From positions 1-64,000 of the forward strand of contig NZ_NPJH01000097.1 in the NCBI RefSeq assembly GCF_002251365.1: a stretch of DNA of 64,000 bases, given 5' to 3'. This DNA comes from Prevotella sp. P3-122 (GTDB lineage Bacteria > Bacteroidota > Bacteroidia > Bacteroidales > Bacteroidaceae). Positions 1 to 10,593 of the stretch are shown in pieces. Within the stretch, counting starts at the first letter, position 1; every line of letters starts with the position of its first letter. Both the position numbers and the translations under genes were made by a program. Under the pieces are notes generated by a model that was given only the letters and a program-made list of their open reading frames with translations, searched no databases and had not been told where the DNA came from.

Positions 1-254
1 TCACCAAACTTAAAAACAACATGAAAGGTGCCTTGATGAGCGTGTCTGACAAGCTGCTGCTTAGGAAACGAGCAATAATAGAAACGGTAAATGACGAGTT
101 GAAGAATATTGCACAAGTGGAACATTCAAGACACAGGTGCTTTGACAATTTCATCGTGAACCTGCTTGGAGCTATCGCTGCTTATTGTATGTTTCCCAAG
201 AAGCCGTGTATCAATGTACAACGTACAGTTGATACACAGCTTTCATTGTTTTGA
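1..254 (+). CDS. IS982-type transposase, C-terminal fragment
   Basis: This is the last part of an insertion-sequence transposase. The reading frame is open from the first bases of the window, so the gene starts upstream; the methionine at 21 is internal. The visible stretch LLRKRAIIETVNDELKNIAQ, followed by a conserved EHSRHRCFDNF-type segment and FFPKKP-like end (here MFPKKP), is the C-terminal signature of IS982-family DDE transposases as I remember them. Only about 84 residues of a roughly 290-residue family member are present. The stop at 252-254 is followed within about 20 bp by the start of a dispersed repeat element, so the right end of the insertion sequence probably lies near 274. 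Whether the whole element is intact cannot be seen here. Confidence 0.8.
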   Translation, partial: TKLKNNMKGALMSVSDKLLLRKRAIIETVNDELKNIAQVEHSRHRCFDNFIVNLLGAIAAYCMFPKKPCINVQRTVDTQLSLF

Positions 255-274
255 ATTCATCGAACTCACGTTAA

Positions 275-471
275 AATAGGACTGACGATTTCCGTGCCAG
301 TTTAGCCCATCTCTCACGCAAAGCTTTGCAACAGCCAACGCAAAGCTTTGCAACAGCCAACGCAAAGCTTTGCATCCGTCCACGCAAAGCTTTGCATCTG
401 TCCTCGCAAAGCATTGCTTGGGAAAAGACGCCTTCATTTAGTGAATCCCTTCCCATGTTTTTTCACTGAGC
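275..471 (+). repeat. Dispersed repeat element A with 22-bp-period palindrome array
   Basis: The core (318-417) holds five copies of the perfect 12-bp palindrome GCAAAGCTTTGC (the fifth has one mismatch) starting at 318, 340, 362, 384 and 406, an exact 22-bp period with 10-bp spacers of the type AACAGCCAAC. Both flanks match a second copy at 32206-32408 in inverse orientation. The left flank begins AATAGGAC and passes through TTTCCGTGCC; the right flank runs CTTCATTTAG to CATGTTTTTTCACTGAGCC. The element fills the gap between the transposase fragment and the ABC-F promoter. No gene is supported here: the three frames stay open only because the repeat contains no stop codon. Function unknown. 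Confidence 0.85.
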
Positions 472-505
472 CCATTCAATTTGAAACCTGAAAACAAAGG
501 CAAAC

Positions 506-537
506 TTTGCTCATATCGATTTTCTTTTGTACCTTTG
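506..537 (+). promoter_or_regulatory. Bacteroidota-type promoter of the ABC-F gene
   Basis: TTTG at 506-509 and TACCTTTG at 530-537 match the Bacteroidota -33 and -7 elements with a 20-nt gap. Transcription would start near 545, about 25 nt before the start codon. Confidence 0.7.
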
Positions 538-545
538 CAAAATAA

Positions 546-2186
<1,641 letters not shown>

Positions 2187-2247
2187 TGCGCACAAATGAA
2201 AATCCACAATACAGACAGTTGACGGCCAGTATAATTTGTGGGATTTG

Positions 2248-2263
2248 TGGCACGCATTTTGCA
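2248..2263 (+). promoter_or_regulatory. Sigma-54-type promoter before grpE
   Basis: TGGCACG at 2248-2254, four bases, then TTGCA at 2259-2263 matches the -24/-12 consensus of RpoN-dependent promoters exactly. The invariant GG (2249-2250) and GC (2261-2262) are separated by the required 10 bp. A start near 2275 would leave about 20 nt before the grpE ATG. No CIRCE-type inverted repeat was found. The activator site, if any, is not identified. Confidence 0.6.
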
Positions 2264-2294
2264 TTGACATCAACGTAACGTAATTATTGCAATC

Positions 2295-2876
2295 ATGAAC
2301 ACCAACGAAGAAAACAAGGAACAAAAAATAAACGTTGAGGGCGAAGAGAAAGTAACCGTTGACGAGACCACAGAAGAGTCTGCACAGAACGGGCAGGACG
2401 ACAACCAGGAGGAGACACAAGAGAAAGACCCGCTGGAGGCTGCAAACGAGCAGATAGAAGAGCTGAAAGACAAGTATCTTCGCGCCGTAGCTGAGTTTGA
2501 CAACTACAAAAAGCGCACTCTGAAAGAGAAAACAGAGCTGATACTTAATGGAGGCGAGAAGACCATAGTGGCCATCCTTCCCATACTCGACGACATGGAG
2601 CGCGCAGCTGCAAGTGCCGAGAAGACAGATGACATAAAGGCTCTTGAGGAAGGATGGGAACTGATTTTCAAGAAACTGAAAAAGATTCTTGAAGGTATGG
2701 GCGTAAAGGAAATCGAGACCAAGGATGCCGACTTCAATGTCGATTTCCATGAGGCCATAGCCATGGTTCCAGGTATGGGTGATGACAAGAAAGGCAAGGT
2801 CATCGACTGCGTACAGACAGGCTACACCATGAACGACAAGGTAATAAGACATGCCAAAGTTGCTGTAGGGCAATAA
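2295..2876 (+). CDS. grpE: Nucleotide exchange factor GrpE
   Basis: GrpE releases ADP from DnaK and so drives the chaperone cycle in the cytosol. The protein has 193 residues, the normal length. The N-terminal 60 residues are acidic and Gln/Glu-rich. The long helix carries YLRAVAEFDNYKKRTLKEK, and the C-terminal beta region includes FNVDFHEAIAMVPG and a GYTMNDKVIRHAKVAVGQ ending, all family hallmarks. The gene lies 75 bp before dnaJ, an arrangement common in Bacteroidota; dnaK is not in the window. The upstream sequence matches a sigma-54 promoter, which would be an unusual control for a heat-shock gene. Confidence 0.97.
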   Translation: MNTNEENKEQKINVEGEEKVTVDETTEESAQNGQDDNQEETQEKDPLEAANEQIEELKDKYLRAVAEFDNYKKRTLKEKTELILNGGEKTIVAILPILDDMERAAASAEKTDDIKALEEGWELIFKKLKKILEGMGVKEIETKDADFNVDFHEAIAMVPGMGDDKKGKVIDCVQTGYTMNDKVIRHAKVAVGQ

Positions 2877-2951
2877 TGTCCTGCGGCAACGTAGTCATAT
2901 GCAGGCACACATATTATATATATTATAACTTTCACCAAAACACATCACAAA

Positions 2952-4112
2952 GTGGCAAAAAGAGATTATTACGAGGTGCTCGGCGTCGACAAGAACGCTT
3001 CTGAAGACGAGATTAAAAAAGCATATAGAAAGCTGGCCATAAAATATCACCCCGACCGCAACCCCGACAGTAAGGAAGCGGAGGAGAAATTCAAGGAGGC
3101 TGCAGAGGCCTACGATGTGCTCCATGACCCGCAGAAGAGACAACAGTACGACCAGTTTGGCTTTAATGGCCCAAGCGGCTTCGGAGGTTCCGGTGGCTTC
3201 GGTGGCGGTTTCTCTATGGATGACATTTTCTCAATGTTCGGCGATGTATTCGGTGGGCATTCTGGATTTGGCGGTTTCGGGGGATTTGGTGACGGCGGCG
3301 GCAGACGTGCCCAGTTCAGAGGTGCTGACCTCAGGCTGAAGGTAAGGCTTTCACTACAGGATGTTGCCTCGGGAGTAACCAAGAAGTTCAAGGTAAGGAA
3401 AGACATCACATGCTCATGCTGCCACGGCTCAGGTGCCGAGGGTGGAAGTACCCCGGAGACTTGCCCTACATGTAACGGTCGCGGAGTTGTCGCACGCACG
3501 GTGAGATCGGTGTTCGGAATGATGCAGACGCAGTCGGAATGCCCAACTTGTAGAGGTGAAGGTACAATTATTAAAAACAAATGCAAGGAGTGCGGTGGAA
3601 CTGGTGTAGTAAAAGGTGAGGAAGTTGTCGAGATCAGCATTCCAGCCGGAGTTGAGGAAGGAATGATTGTCAACGTTCCAGGCAAGGGAAACGCAGGTCA
3701 GCACAACGGCATCAATGGAGACATAAAAGTATTCGTGGAGGAGGAGAAGAACGAAACCTTCATCAGGGACGGACGTGATGTCATATACAACCTGTTGCTT
3801 GACTTCCCGACCGCCGCATTAGGTGGCGAGGTGGATATTCCAACCATACAGGGCAACAAGGTTTCTATTAAGATTGAGTCTGGCACACAGCCAGGAAAGA
3901 CTCTTCGACTGAGAGGGAAAGGACTGCCGTCCGTACAAGGTTACGGAAACGGCACCGGCGACCTGGTGGTAAACATAAGTATCTATGTACCAAAGACTCT
4001 CACTAAGAAGGAAAAAGAAATGATGGAACACCTCAAGGATAGTGAAAACTTCAAGGGTGACTCTAACACCAAGAAGACTATCTTCCAGAAATTCCGCAAT
4101 TATTTCAACTGA
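2952..4112 (+). CDS. dnaJ: Chaperone protein DnaJ
   Basis: Hsp40 co-chaperone that stimulates DnaK ATPase and hands it substrates. The start is GTG at 2952, which gives the canonical [11 protein letters not shown] beginning; no better ATG exists. Order of domains in 386 residues: J domain with HPD (about residues 33-35), a Gly/Phe-rich linker at about 75-120, a zinc-binding region with four CxxCxGxG repeats ([32 protein letters not shown]), then the C-terminal substrate-binding domains. Length and order are those of a full type I DnaJ. folC follows after only 15 bp, so grpE, dnaJ and folC are probably one transcription unit. Confidence 0.97.
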   Translation: MAKRDYYEVLGVDKNASEDEIKKAYRKLAIKYHPDRNPDSKEAEEKFKEAAEAYDVLHDPQKRQQYDQFGFNGPSGFGGSGGFGGGFSMDDIFSMFGDVFGGHSGFGGFGGFGDGGGRRAQFRGADLRLKVRLSLQDVASGVTKKFKVRKDITCSCCHGSGAEGGSTPETCPTCNGRGVVARTVRSVFGMMQTQSECPTCRGEGTIIKNKCKECGGTGVVKGEEVVEISIPAGVEEGMIVNVPGKGNAGQHNGINGDIKVFVEEEKNETFIRDGRDVIYNLLLDFPTAALGGEVDIPTIQGNKVSIKIESGTQPGKTLRLRGKGLPSVQGYGNGTGDLVVNISIYVPKTLTKKEKEMMEHLKDSENFKGDSNTKKTIFQKFRNYFN

Positions 4113-4127
4113 TTTATTTCAGGTCTG

Positions 4128-5426
4128 ATGAACTATAAAGAAACATTGGAATACCTCTATAATAGCACCCCTGTTTTCGAACATGTGGGTGCTTCTGCAT
4201 ATAAAGAGGGACTGCAGAACACACTGGCGCTGGATGAGCATTTCGGGCATCCGCACCGCAAGTTCAGAACTATCCACATAGCAGGGACCAACGGCAAGGG
4301 CTCATGCTCGCACACCATTGCATCAATACTTCAGGAAGCAGGCTACAAGGTTGGTCTTTACACCTCGCCACATCTTGTAGACTTCCGTGAACGAATCAAG
4401 GTTAACAACGTATGTATTAGCGAGAAAGATGTCATAGACTTTGTAGAGAAAGAACGCCATTTCTTCGAGCCTCTCCACCCTTCTTTCTTTGAGCTGACCA
4501 CAGCCATGGCATTCCAATATTTCGAGAAAGAGCATGTGGACATCGCCGTCATAGAGGTGGGCTTAGGCGGACGTCTTGACTGCACGAACATCATAACACC
4601 AATCCTGAGCATTATAACCAACATCAGCTTTGACCACACGCAGTTTCTCGGAGACACGCTGGAGAAGATTGCTGCAGAGAAAGCCGGCATCATCAAGCAC
4701 AGCGTCCCTGTCGTCATCGGCGAGTACAACGAGGAGACCAGGAAGGTGTTTGAGGCAAAAGCCAAAGGACTTGAAGCTCCCATAACTTTCGCACAGGACT
4801 CAAACTGGATATTGTCGTCTGAGTCTACTGGCCATGGTGGAAGAAGATACACCACAGCTGACGGCAAGTGCTTTGATGGCGCTCTTGGCGGTGACTATCA
4901 GGAGAAAAACACACGGACCGTCCTTGAGGCATGCGGCATATTGAAAGAAATGGGAGTCATTACCAACGAAAACCATATTTTTGAAGGCATAAGGAAAGTA
5001 TGTTTAAACACAGGGCTTCTCGGAAGATGGCAAATATTATCAAACAAGCCGTTGACCGTATGCGACACAGGACATAACGTTGCCGGATGGGAGTATCTTT
5101 CGGAACAGATCAAGAGACAGAAGTGCAAAACCATGAGAATTGTTTTCGGCATGGTGGACGACAAAGACATAAACTCCGTTATGAGCCTTCTGCCTGAAAA
5201 TGCTACATACTATTTCACACAAGCCACATGCAAAAGAGCATTGGACCGCCACACCGTGGCAAGCATTGCCGGGAGACACGGGCTTACAGGTAAGACTTAC
5301 GACAACGTAGGAGAAGCATACATGCAAGCAAGTAAAGAAGCTGATTCGGATGACTTTATTTTCATTGGCGGAAGCAGCTATATCGTTGCCGACTTGTTGG
5401 CTTTTATCGCATTTAATAGTTTTTAA
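4128..5426 (+). CDS. folC: Bifunctional dihydrofolate synthase / folylpolyglutamate synthase
   Basis: Adds glutamate to dihydropteroate and to tetrahydrofolates with ATP. The Mur-ligase-type fold is shown by the P-loop HIAGTNGKGSCSHTIASIL (about residues 49-67) and the folate-binding segment GLYTSPHLVDFRERIKVN. The family motif AVIEVGLGGRLDCTNII follows, then SFDHTQFLGDTLEKIAAEKAGI. At 432 residues it is full length. It sits 15 bp after dnaJ and ends about 95 bp before the galactose block, which has its own promoter. One-carbon genes later in the window (gcv operon, metH) depend on the folates it makes. Confidence 0.94.
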   Translation: MNYKETLEYLYNSTPVFEHVGASAYKEGLQNTLALDEHFGHPHRKFRTIHIAGTNGKGSCSHTIASILQEAGYKVGLYTSPHLVDFRERIKVNNVCISEKDVIDFVEKERHFFEPLHPSFFELTTAMAFQYFEKEHVDIAVIEVGLGGRLDCTNIITPILSIITNISFDHTQFLGDTLEKIAAEKAGIIKHSVPVVIGEYNEETRKVFEAKAKGLEAPITFAQDSNWILSSESTGHGGRRYTTADGKCFDGALGGDYQEKNTRTVLEACGILKEMGVITNENHIFEGIRKVCLNTGLLGRWQILSNKPLTVCDTGHNVAGWEYLSEQIKRQKCKTMRIVFGMVDDKDINSVMSLLPENATYYFTQATCKRALDRHTVASIAGRHGLTGKTYDNVGEAYMQASKEADSDDFIFIGGSSYIVADLLAFIAFNSF

Positions 5427-5457
5427 CGCCATTTCCGATACTTTTTTCTACTTTTCG

Positions 5458-5489
5458 TTTGTCGTTATCGTTATTTTTTAGTTACTTTG
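5458..5489 (+). promoter_or_regulatory. Promoter of the galactose block
   Basis: TTTG at 5458-5461 and TTACTTTG at 5482-5489 fit the Bacteroidota -33/-7 elements with a 20-nt gap; the second base of the -7 box is T instead of A. The predicted start is about 25 nt before the galM codon. Confidence 0.55.
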
Positions 5490-5521
5490 CAACAAACAAC
5501 GAATAACTAAAAACGATTTAT

Positions 5522-6613
5522 ATGATGAACACAAACGAAACAGAAAACATCTGTGGTCTGAAACGTGAAGATTTCCAGACCACCATCAATGGGAAAAAGA
5601 CTGATTTGTACATCCTCAGAAACGACAAGGGCAACGAAGTAGCCATCACAAACTATGGTGGTGCTATTGTAGCCATCATGGTTCCTGACAAAGACGGCAA
5701 GATGGCAAACGTTATTCAGGGGCATGACAATATCGAGGAAGTAATTAATTCACCAGAGCCATACTTGTCCACTCTTATTGGAAGATACGGAAACCGCATC
5801 TGCAAGGGCAAGTTCCAACTGCACGGAAAGGAGTACAGTCTCCCAATCAATAATGGCCCCAACTCTCTTCATGGCGGAAAGAAGGGCTTCAACGCCAAGG
5901 TATGGGATGCTCTCCAGATGAACGAGAACTCACTTGTCCTGAAATATGTAAGCCCCTATGGAGAGGAAGGCTACTCGGGTGAGGTAAAGGTAACTGTTGT
6001 ATATTCATTCACCAACGACAATGAGCTTGTTATAGAATACATGGCTACCACCAACAAGAAAACCATAATTAACCTGACAAGTCATGGTTTCTTCTCTTTG
6101 TCAGGAATTGCAAATCCAACCCCAACAATAGACAATCTTATTTGCGAAATCAATGCTGACTATTATCTGCCAATTGATGAGACCAGCATTCCTACGGGCG
6201 AAATCCGCTTCGTAAAGGGCACGCCGTTTGATTTCCGCACTCCGAAGCCTGTTGGTCAGGATATCGATGCCGACGACGAGCAAATAAAGAATGGTGCAGG
6301 TTACGACCATTGCTACGTACTGAACAAGAAAGAAGAGGGTGAGCTGAGTTTTGCTGCAAAGATTACAGAGCCTGTAAGTGGCAGAACCATGGAGGTTTAC
6401 ACCACAGAGCCTGGAGTACAGCTTTATACCGACAACTGGGCCGACGGCTACAAGGGACAGAATGGAGCGACATTCCCAAGACGCTCAGGAATATGCTTCG
6501 AGGCACAGCATTTCCCAGATTCTCCAAACCATCCATATTTCCCTTCAGTAGTACTTAATCCTGGTGAGCAGTACAAACAGAAGACTATTTACAAGTTTGG
6601 AGTTAACAAATAG
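5522..6613 (+). CDS. galM: Aldose 1-epimerase (mutarotase), cytosolic
   Basis: Interconverts alpha and beta anomers of galactose or related sugars, feeding the alpha anomer to galactokinase. The family motifs are IGRYGNRICKGKF, NSLHGG (catalytic His), a TSHGFFSLSG segment that carries the second His, and GICFEAQHFPDSPN with the catalytic Glu. There is no signal peptide, unlike the second mutarotase at 9406. Two adjacent ATG codons (5522, 5525) are possible starts. It leads a galM-transporter-galK set; I recall the same order around BT0370-BT0372 of Bacteroides thetaiotaomicron. Confidence 0.92.
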   Translation: MMNTNETENICGLKREDFQTTINGKKTDLYILRNDKGNEVAITNYGGAIVAIMVPDKDGKMANVIQGHDNIEEVINSPEPYLSTLIGRYGNRICKGKFQLHGKEYSLPINNGPNSLHGGKKGFNAKVWDALQMNENSLVLKYVSPYGEEGYSGEVKVTVVYSFTNDNELVIEYMATTNKKTIINLTSHGFFSLSGIANPTPTIDNLICEINADYYLPIDETSIPTGEIRFVKGTPFDFRTPKPVGQDIDADDEQIKNGAGYDHCYVLNKKEEGELSFAAKITEPVSGRTMEVYTTEPGVQLYTDNWADGYKGQNGATFPRRSGICFEAQHFPDSPNHPYFPSVVLNPGEQYKQKTIYKFGVNK

Positions 6614-6690
6614 CAAACATAAACAACATTTGGATTTTTCCCAACCTCACTTACTGAGCAATTATCAACTTTAAAGAACAATTTTAAACA

Positions 6691-8001
6691 ATGTCAGAAA
6701 CTAAAAAGACTGAAAAGAACGTTGTGGCCATTATCACCATGTTCTTTATCTTTGCCATGATTAGTTTTGTAACAAACATGGCAGCCCCATTCGGAAACAT
6801 TTGGGGAATTACTTATCCCTGGGCAGGAACGGCTGGTAACCTAATGAACTTTGTCGCATACCTCTTCATGGGTATTCCTGCAGGTAACATGCTTATTAAA
6901 TATGGTTACAAGAAGACAGCCCTTCTGGCTCTTCTTATTGGTGCAGCCGGACTTGGTGTTCAGCTTCTCTCCGGACTTGTAGGTGCAGACGTAGAGGTTT
7001 GCGAGATTGGTGGCATTATGACAAGCCTCAATCTTTTCATCTACCTCCTCGGCGCCCTCATCTGCGGCTTTTGCGTATGTATGCTCAACACCGTAGTAAA
7101 CCCAATGCTCAACCTTCTTGGTGGTGGCGGCAATACAGGTAACCAGCTAATCCAGGCCGGTGGAACGCTTAACTCTCTGTCCGGAACATTGACCCCAATG
7201 CTGGCAGGTTTCCTTGTTGGAACTTTGACAAAAGACAGTTTCCCAGACGTAGCACCTCTGATCATTACTGGTATAGTAATTTTCCTGTTGGCATTCCTCG
7301 TTATCTCTTTTGTTAAGATAGTAGAGCCACAGGGCAACCTCACAGAAGTCACATACGAGCACTCACCACTGGCATTCCGCCATTGCCTTCTTGGTGTTAT
7401 CGCCATTTTCTTCTATGTAGGTGTAGAGATTGCCGTACCAAACATCATGAATATGTGGATTAGCCGCATGCCTGGCGAGGGTGCTGCAGCTGTTGCCGGC
7501 TCACTGGCCGCAATCTACTGGCTGCTTATGCTTGTTGGCCGAGCCACAAGTACTGCAATTTCAGGAAAAGTATCTACCCGCACACAGCTTATTACAGTAT
7601 CTTCTGTTGGTATCATACTTATTGTTGCTGCTATATTCACAGGCAACATCGAGACAACGCTGAACCTTGACTTGGGCTTCATCACCATAACTGACGCAAA
7701 GGTACCATTGTCTTGCGTATTCATCTTCCTCTGTGGCCTTTGCACGTCTGTTATGTGGGGTGGTATCTTCAACCTTGCCACAGAAGGTCTTGGCAAGTAT
7801 ACGGCAAAGGCTTCTGGTATATTTATGACAATGGTTGTCGGCGGTGGTGTCATGCCATTCATTCAGGACACAGTAATCGTTCAGGCAATGGGCGTAAGCT
7901 ACCTAAGCTCATACTGGCTGGTTGTGGCAATGTTGGCCTACATCCTCTTCTACGCTCTCGTAGGTTCAAAAAATGTAAATACAGACATCAAGGTAGACTA
8001 A
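6691..8001 (+). CDS. MFS sugar transporter (galactose/glucose type)
   Basis: Inner-membrane transporter of 436 residues with about 12 hydrophobic segments, starting after a short Lys-rich N-terminus. Features such as FVAYLFMGIPAGNMLIKYGY after the first helix and the LNTVVNPMLNLLGGGGNTGN segment point to the sugar:proton symporter group near FucP/GluP. The place between a cytosolic mutarotase and galactokinase argues that it imports galactose (perhaps also glucose). Spacing of 77 bp before and 60 bp after fits one operon. Substrate is inferred from the neighbours only. Confidence 0.85.
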   Translation: MSETKKTEKNVVAIITMFFIFAMISFVTNMAAPFGNIWGITYPWAGTAGNLMNFVAYLFMGIPAGNMLIKYGYKKTALLALLIGAAGLGVQLLSGLVGADVEVCEIGGIMTSLNLFIYLLGALICGFCVCMLNTVVNPMLNLLGGGGNTGNQLIQAGGTLNSLSGTLTPMLAGFLVGTLTKDSFPDVAPLIITGIVIFLLAFLVISFVKIVEPQGNLTEVTYEHSPLAFRHCLLGVIAIFFYVGVEIAVPNIMNMWISRMPGEGAAAVAGSLAAIYWLLMLVGRATSTAISGKVSTRTQLITVSSVGIILIVAAIFTGNIETTLNLDLGFITITDAKVPLSCVFIFLCGLCTSVMWGGIFNLATEGLGKYTAKASGIFMTMVVGGGVMPFIQDTVIVQAMGVSYLSSYWLVVAMLAYILFYALVGSKNVNTDIKVD

Positions 8002-8061
8002 TTTATTACCAACAACAAAATATTAATTAAAAAGTTCAACCTTTATAAAACGATTAAAACT

Positions 8062-9222
8062 ATGGACATAGAATTTGTAAGAAGTAGATTTATCAAGCAT
8101 TTCGACGGCAAGACAGGTAACATTTATGCCTCCCCTGGCCGTATCAACCTTATTGGCGAGCACACCGACTACAATGGCGGTTTCGTATTCCCAGGTGCTG
8201 TTGACACTGGCATTATGGCAGAGGTTCGTCCTAACGGACTCAACACCGTTATAGCATACTCTATTGACCTCAAGGACAAAGTAGAGTTCAAAGTTGACGA
8301 CCCAGTAGGTCCAAAGACAACATGGGCACGCTACATCTACGGTATCGTTCAGGAAATGAGAAAGCTTGGCGTAGAGGTCAAAGGATTCAATACAGCTTTT
8401 GCTGGTGACGTTCCTCTCGGTGCTGGTATGTCATCAAGCGCAGCCCTTGAGAGCTGCTTCGCTTTTGCCCTAAACGACCTTTTCGGTGACAATAAGGTTT
8501 CTAAGTGGGACCTCGTTCTCGCAGGCCAGGCAACAGAGCACAACTATATCGGCGTGAACTGCGGTATTATGGACCAGTTCGCAAGTGTATTCGGCCAGAA
8601 GGGCAAACTCATGCGCCTTGACTGCCGCAGCCGTGAGTTCGAGTACTTCCCATTCAACCCACAGGGCTACAAGCTCGTACTGCTCAACTCAAAAGTTAAG
8701 CACGAGCTCAAGGGTTCTCCATACAACGACCGCCGCAACTCTTGCGAGAATGTCGTTAAGGCACTTGCCGCAAAGTTCCCTGAGAAGAAGTTCGAGACTC
8801 TTCGTGACGCTGACTGGGATGAGCTGGAGGCAGTAAAACCTGTTGTTAGCGAGGAGGATTACACTCGCGCTCACTTCGTTCTCGGCGAGAAGGACCGCGT
8901 GCTTGCAGTTTGTGAGGCTCTTGAGAAGGGCGACTACGAGACCGTAGGTAAGAAGATGTTCGAGACCCACTATGGACTCAGCAAGGAGTACGAGGTAAGC
9001 TGTGAGGAGCTTGACTTCCTCAACGACATCGCCAAGGAGAACGGTGTAACAGGTAGCCGTATCATGGGTGGTGGCTTCGGCGGATGCACCATCAACCTTG
9101 TAAAGGATGAAGTTTACGATGCATTCATCGCAAACGCAAAGGCCAAGTTCAAGGAGAAATATGGTCACGAGCCAGAGGTTATCAATGTTGTAATCAGCGA
9201 CGGCTCAAGAAAGATCTGCTAA
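8062..9222 (+). CDS. galK: Galactokinase
   Basis: GHMP-family kinase that phosphorylates alpha-D-galactose at C1 with ATP, the entry to the Leloir pathway. The galactokinase signature GRINLIGEHTDYNGGFVFP lies near residue 32, the GHMP ATP loop PLGAGMSSSAALES near residue 118, and the third motif GSRIMGGGFGGCTINL near the end. At 386 residues it has normal length. A strong terminator follows at 9249. The next Leloir enzyme, galT, is not in this window. Confidence 0.96.
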   Translation: MDIEFVRSRFIKHFDGKTGNIYASPGRINLIGEHTDYNGGFVFPGAVDTGIMAEVRPNGLNTVIAYSIDLKDKVEFKVDDPVGPKTTWARYIYGIVQEMRKLGVEVKGFNTAFAGDVPLGAGMSSSAALESCFAFALNDLFGDNKVSKWDLVLAGQATEHNYIGVNCGIMDQFASVFGQKGKLMRLDCRSREFEYFPFNPQGYKLVLLNSKVKHELKGSPYNDRRNSCENVVKALAAKFPEKKFETLRDADWDELEAVKPVVSEEDYTRAHFVLGEKDRVLAVCEALEKGDYETVGKKMFETHYGLSKEYEVSCEELDFLNDIAKENGVTGSRIMGGGFGGCTINLVKDEVYDAFIANAKAKFKEKYGHEPEVINVVISDGSRKIC

Positions 9223-9248
9223 ACAGCTTATTGACATTCTTTATATCC

Positions 9249-9280
9249 AAAGACCTGCAACAATTTGCAGGTCTTTTTGT
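9249..9280 (+). terminator. Rho-independent terminator after galK
   Basis: AAGACCTGCA (9250-9259) pairs perfectly with TGCAGGTCTT (9266-9275) across a 6-nt loop, followed by a T-rich run. It ends the galactose operon. Confidence 0.9.
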
Positions 9281-9328
9281 TTTAAAAAGTGTAAAAACAA
9301 CACTGGGTGTTGTAAAACATATAAATTA

Positions 9329-9362
9329 TTTGCTTTAGTTTAACAAAAAAGTAGTATCTTTA
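9329..9362 (+). promoter_or_regulatory. Possible promoter before the lipoprotein mutarotase
   Basis: TTTG at 9329-9332 and TATCTTTA at 9355-9362 approximate the Bacteroidota promoter; the gap is 22 nt and the last base of the -7 box is A, so the match is imperfect. Confidence 0.4.
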
Positions 9363-9405
9363 CCACCAAATAAGCATTTATTAATCTAAAACTGACTTTA
9401 AATTT

Positions 9406-10560
9406 ATGGGAAACTTAAAAAACCTAATTCTCGGAGCAGGATTTGTAGCAGCAATTATGTCATCCTGCTCAGGTAATCAAACCCTATCCGGTCTCGATCC
9501 AGCAGCCTTTGACACTACCATCAACGGCAAGAAAGTAGCTCTCTATACTCTTAAGAATGAGGCTGGTATGGAAGTATGCATAACAAACTACGGAGGCCGT
9601 GTCGTATCCATCATGGTTCCAAACAGGGATAACCAGATGGTTGATGTAGTCCTTGGCTACGATAACATAAGGCAGTATGCAGACACCGTAAACAGTCCAA
9701 GCGACTTTGGTGCAACCATTGGACGTTATGCAAACCGTATAAACAAGGGAAAAGTAACTATAGCTGGTCAGGAATATCAGCTTGCTGTCAACAATTTCGG
9801 ACACAGTCTGCATGGTGGTCCTTCAGGCTGGCAGTATCAGGTTTATGATGCTACACAGATTGACGATCAGACTCTGAAACTGACAATTGTTTCTCCAGAC
9901 GGTGATAATGGATTCCCAGGAACCGTTACAGCAACAGCTACTTACAAGCTTACGGAGAACAACACCCTGGACTGCACATTCGAGGCTACAACCGATAAGG
10001 AAACTATCATCAACATGTGCAACCATTCTTATTTCACCCTTACAGGCAATCCCGGCCAGCCCGGTACAGACATGGTTCTCTATGTAAACGCTGACAAATT
10101 CACCCCTTCTGACAGTACATACATGACAACGGGCGAGGTTCGCGACGTTTATGGCACTCCCATGGATTTCAACAAGAAGCGTCCTCTATACGAATGTATT
10201 GGTGACACATCATTCCTCCAGATTAAGAACGCCAATGGTTTCGACCATAACTGGTGCCTCAACACCTATAAGGACGGCAAGGGTGATGACAAGCGTGTTG
10301 CTGCCAGCCTCTACTCGCCAAACACAGGAATTTTCCTTGAGGTATTCACAAATGAGCCAGGACTTCAGGTCTATACAGCAAACTTCCAGGGAACAGGTAT
10401 AGCCTGCAAGCACGGCATTAAATATCCTGTTCACGCATCTGTATGTCTGGAGAGCCAGAAATATCCTAACTCACCTAACAAGAAGGAATGGCCATCTCCT
10501 GTCCTCAAGCCAGGCGAGAAATACTACAGCCATGTAGCTTACAAGTTCTCTATCAAATAA
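9406..10560 (+). CDS. Aldose 1-epimerase, predicted lipoprotein
   Basis: A second mutarotase (384 residues), this one exported. The N-terminus is a lipoprotein signal with hydrophobic stretch LILGAGFVAAIMSSC and Cys 21 as the likely lipidated residue, so it should act in the periplasm or at the outer membrane. Family motifs IGRYANRINKGK, HSLHGG, CNHSYFTLTG and CLESQKYPNSPN carry the two His and the Glu of the active site. It directly precedes an SSS symporter, suggesting that it supplies the anomer the symporter takes. The sugar is probably arabinose or another monomer, judging by the arabinose genes downstream; this is inference. Confidence 0.9.
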   Translation: MGNLKNLILGAGFVAAIMSSCSGNQTLSGLDPAAFDTTINGKKVALYTLKNEAGMEVCITNYGGRVVSIMVPNRDNQMVDVVLGYDNIRQYADTVNSPSDFGATIGRYANRINKGKVTIAGQEYQLAVNNFGHSLHGGPSGWQYQVYDATQIDDQTLKLTIVSPDGDNGFPGTVTATATYKLTENNTLDCTFEATTDKETIINMCNHSYFTLTGNPGQPGTDMVLYVNADKFTPSDSTYMTTGEVRDVYGTPMDFNKKRPLYECIGDTSFLQIKNANGFDHNWCLNTYKDGKGDDKRVAASLYSPNTGIFLEVFTNEPGLQVYTANFQGTGIACKHGIKYPVHASVCLESQKYPNSPNKKEWPSPVLKPGEKYYSHVAYKFSIK

Positions 10561-10593
10561 GAAATACTAACTTAATAAAACATTAAAGAAACA

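Noticed and set aside
318..417. CRISPR-like look of the regularly spaced palindromes
   Set aside because: The conserved unit is only 12 bp and palindromic, the spacers are 10 bp and similar to each other, and no cas gene is near.
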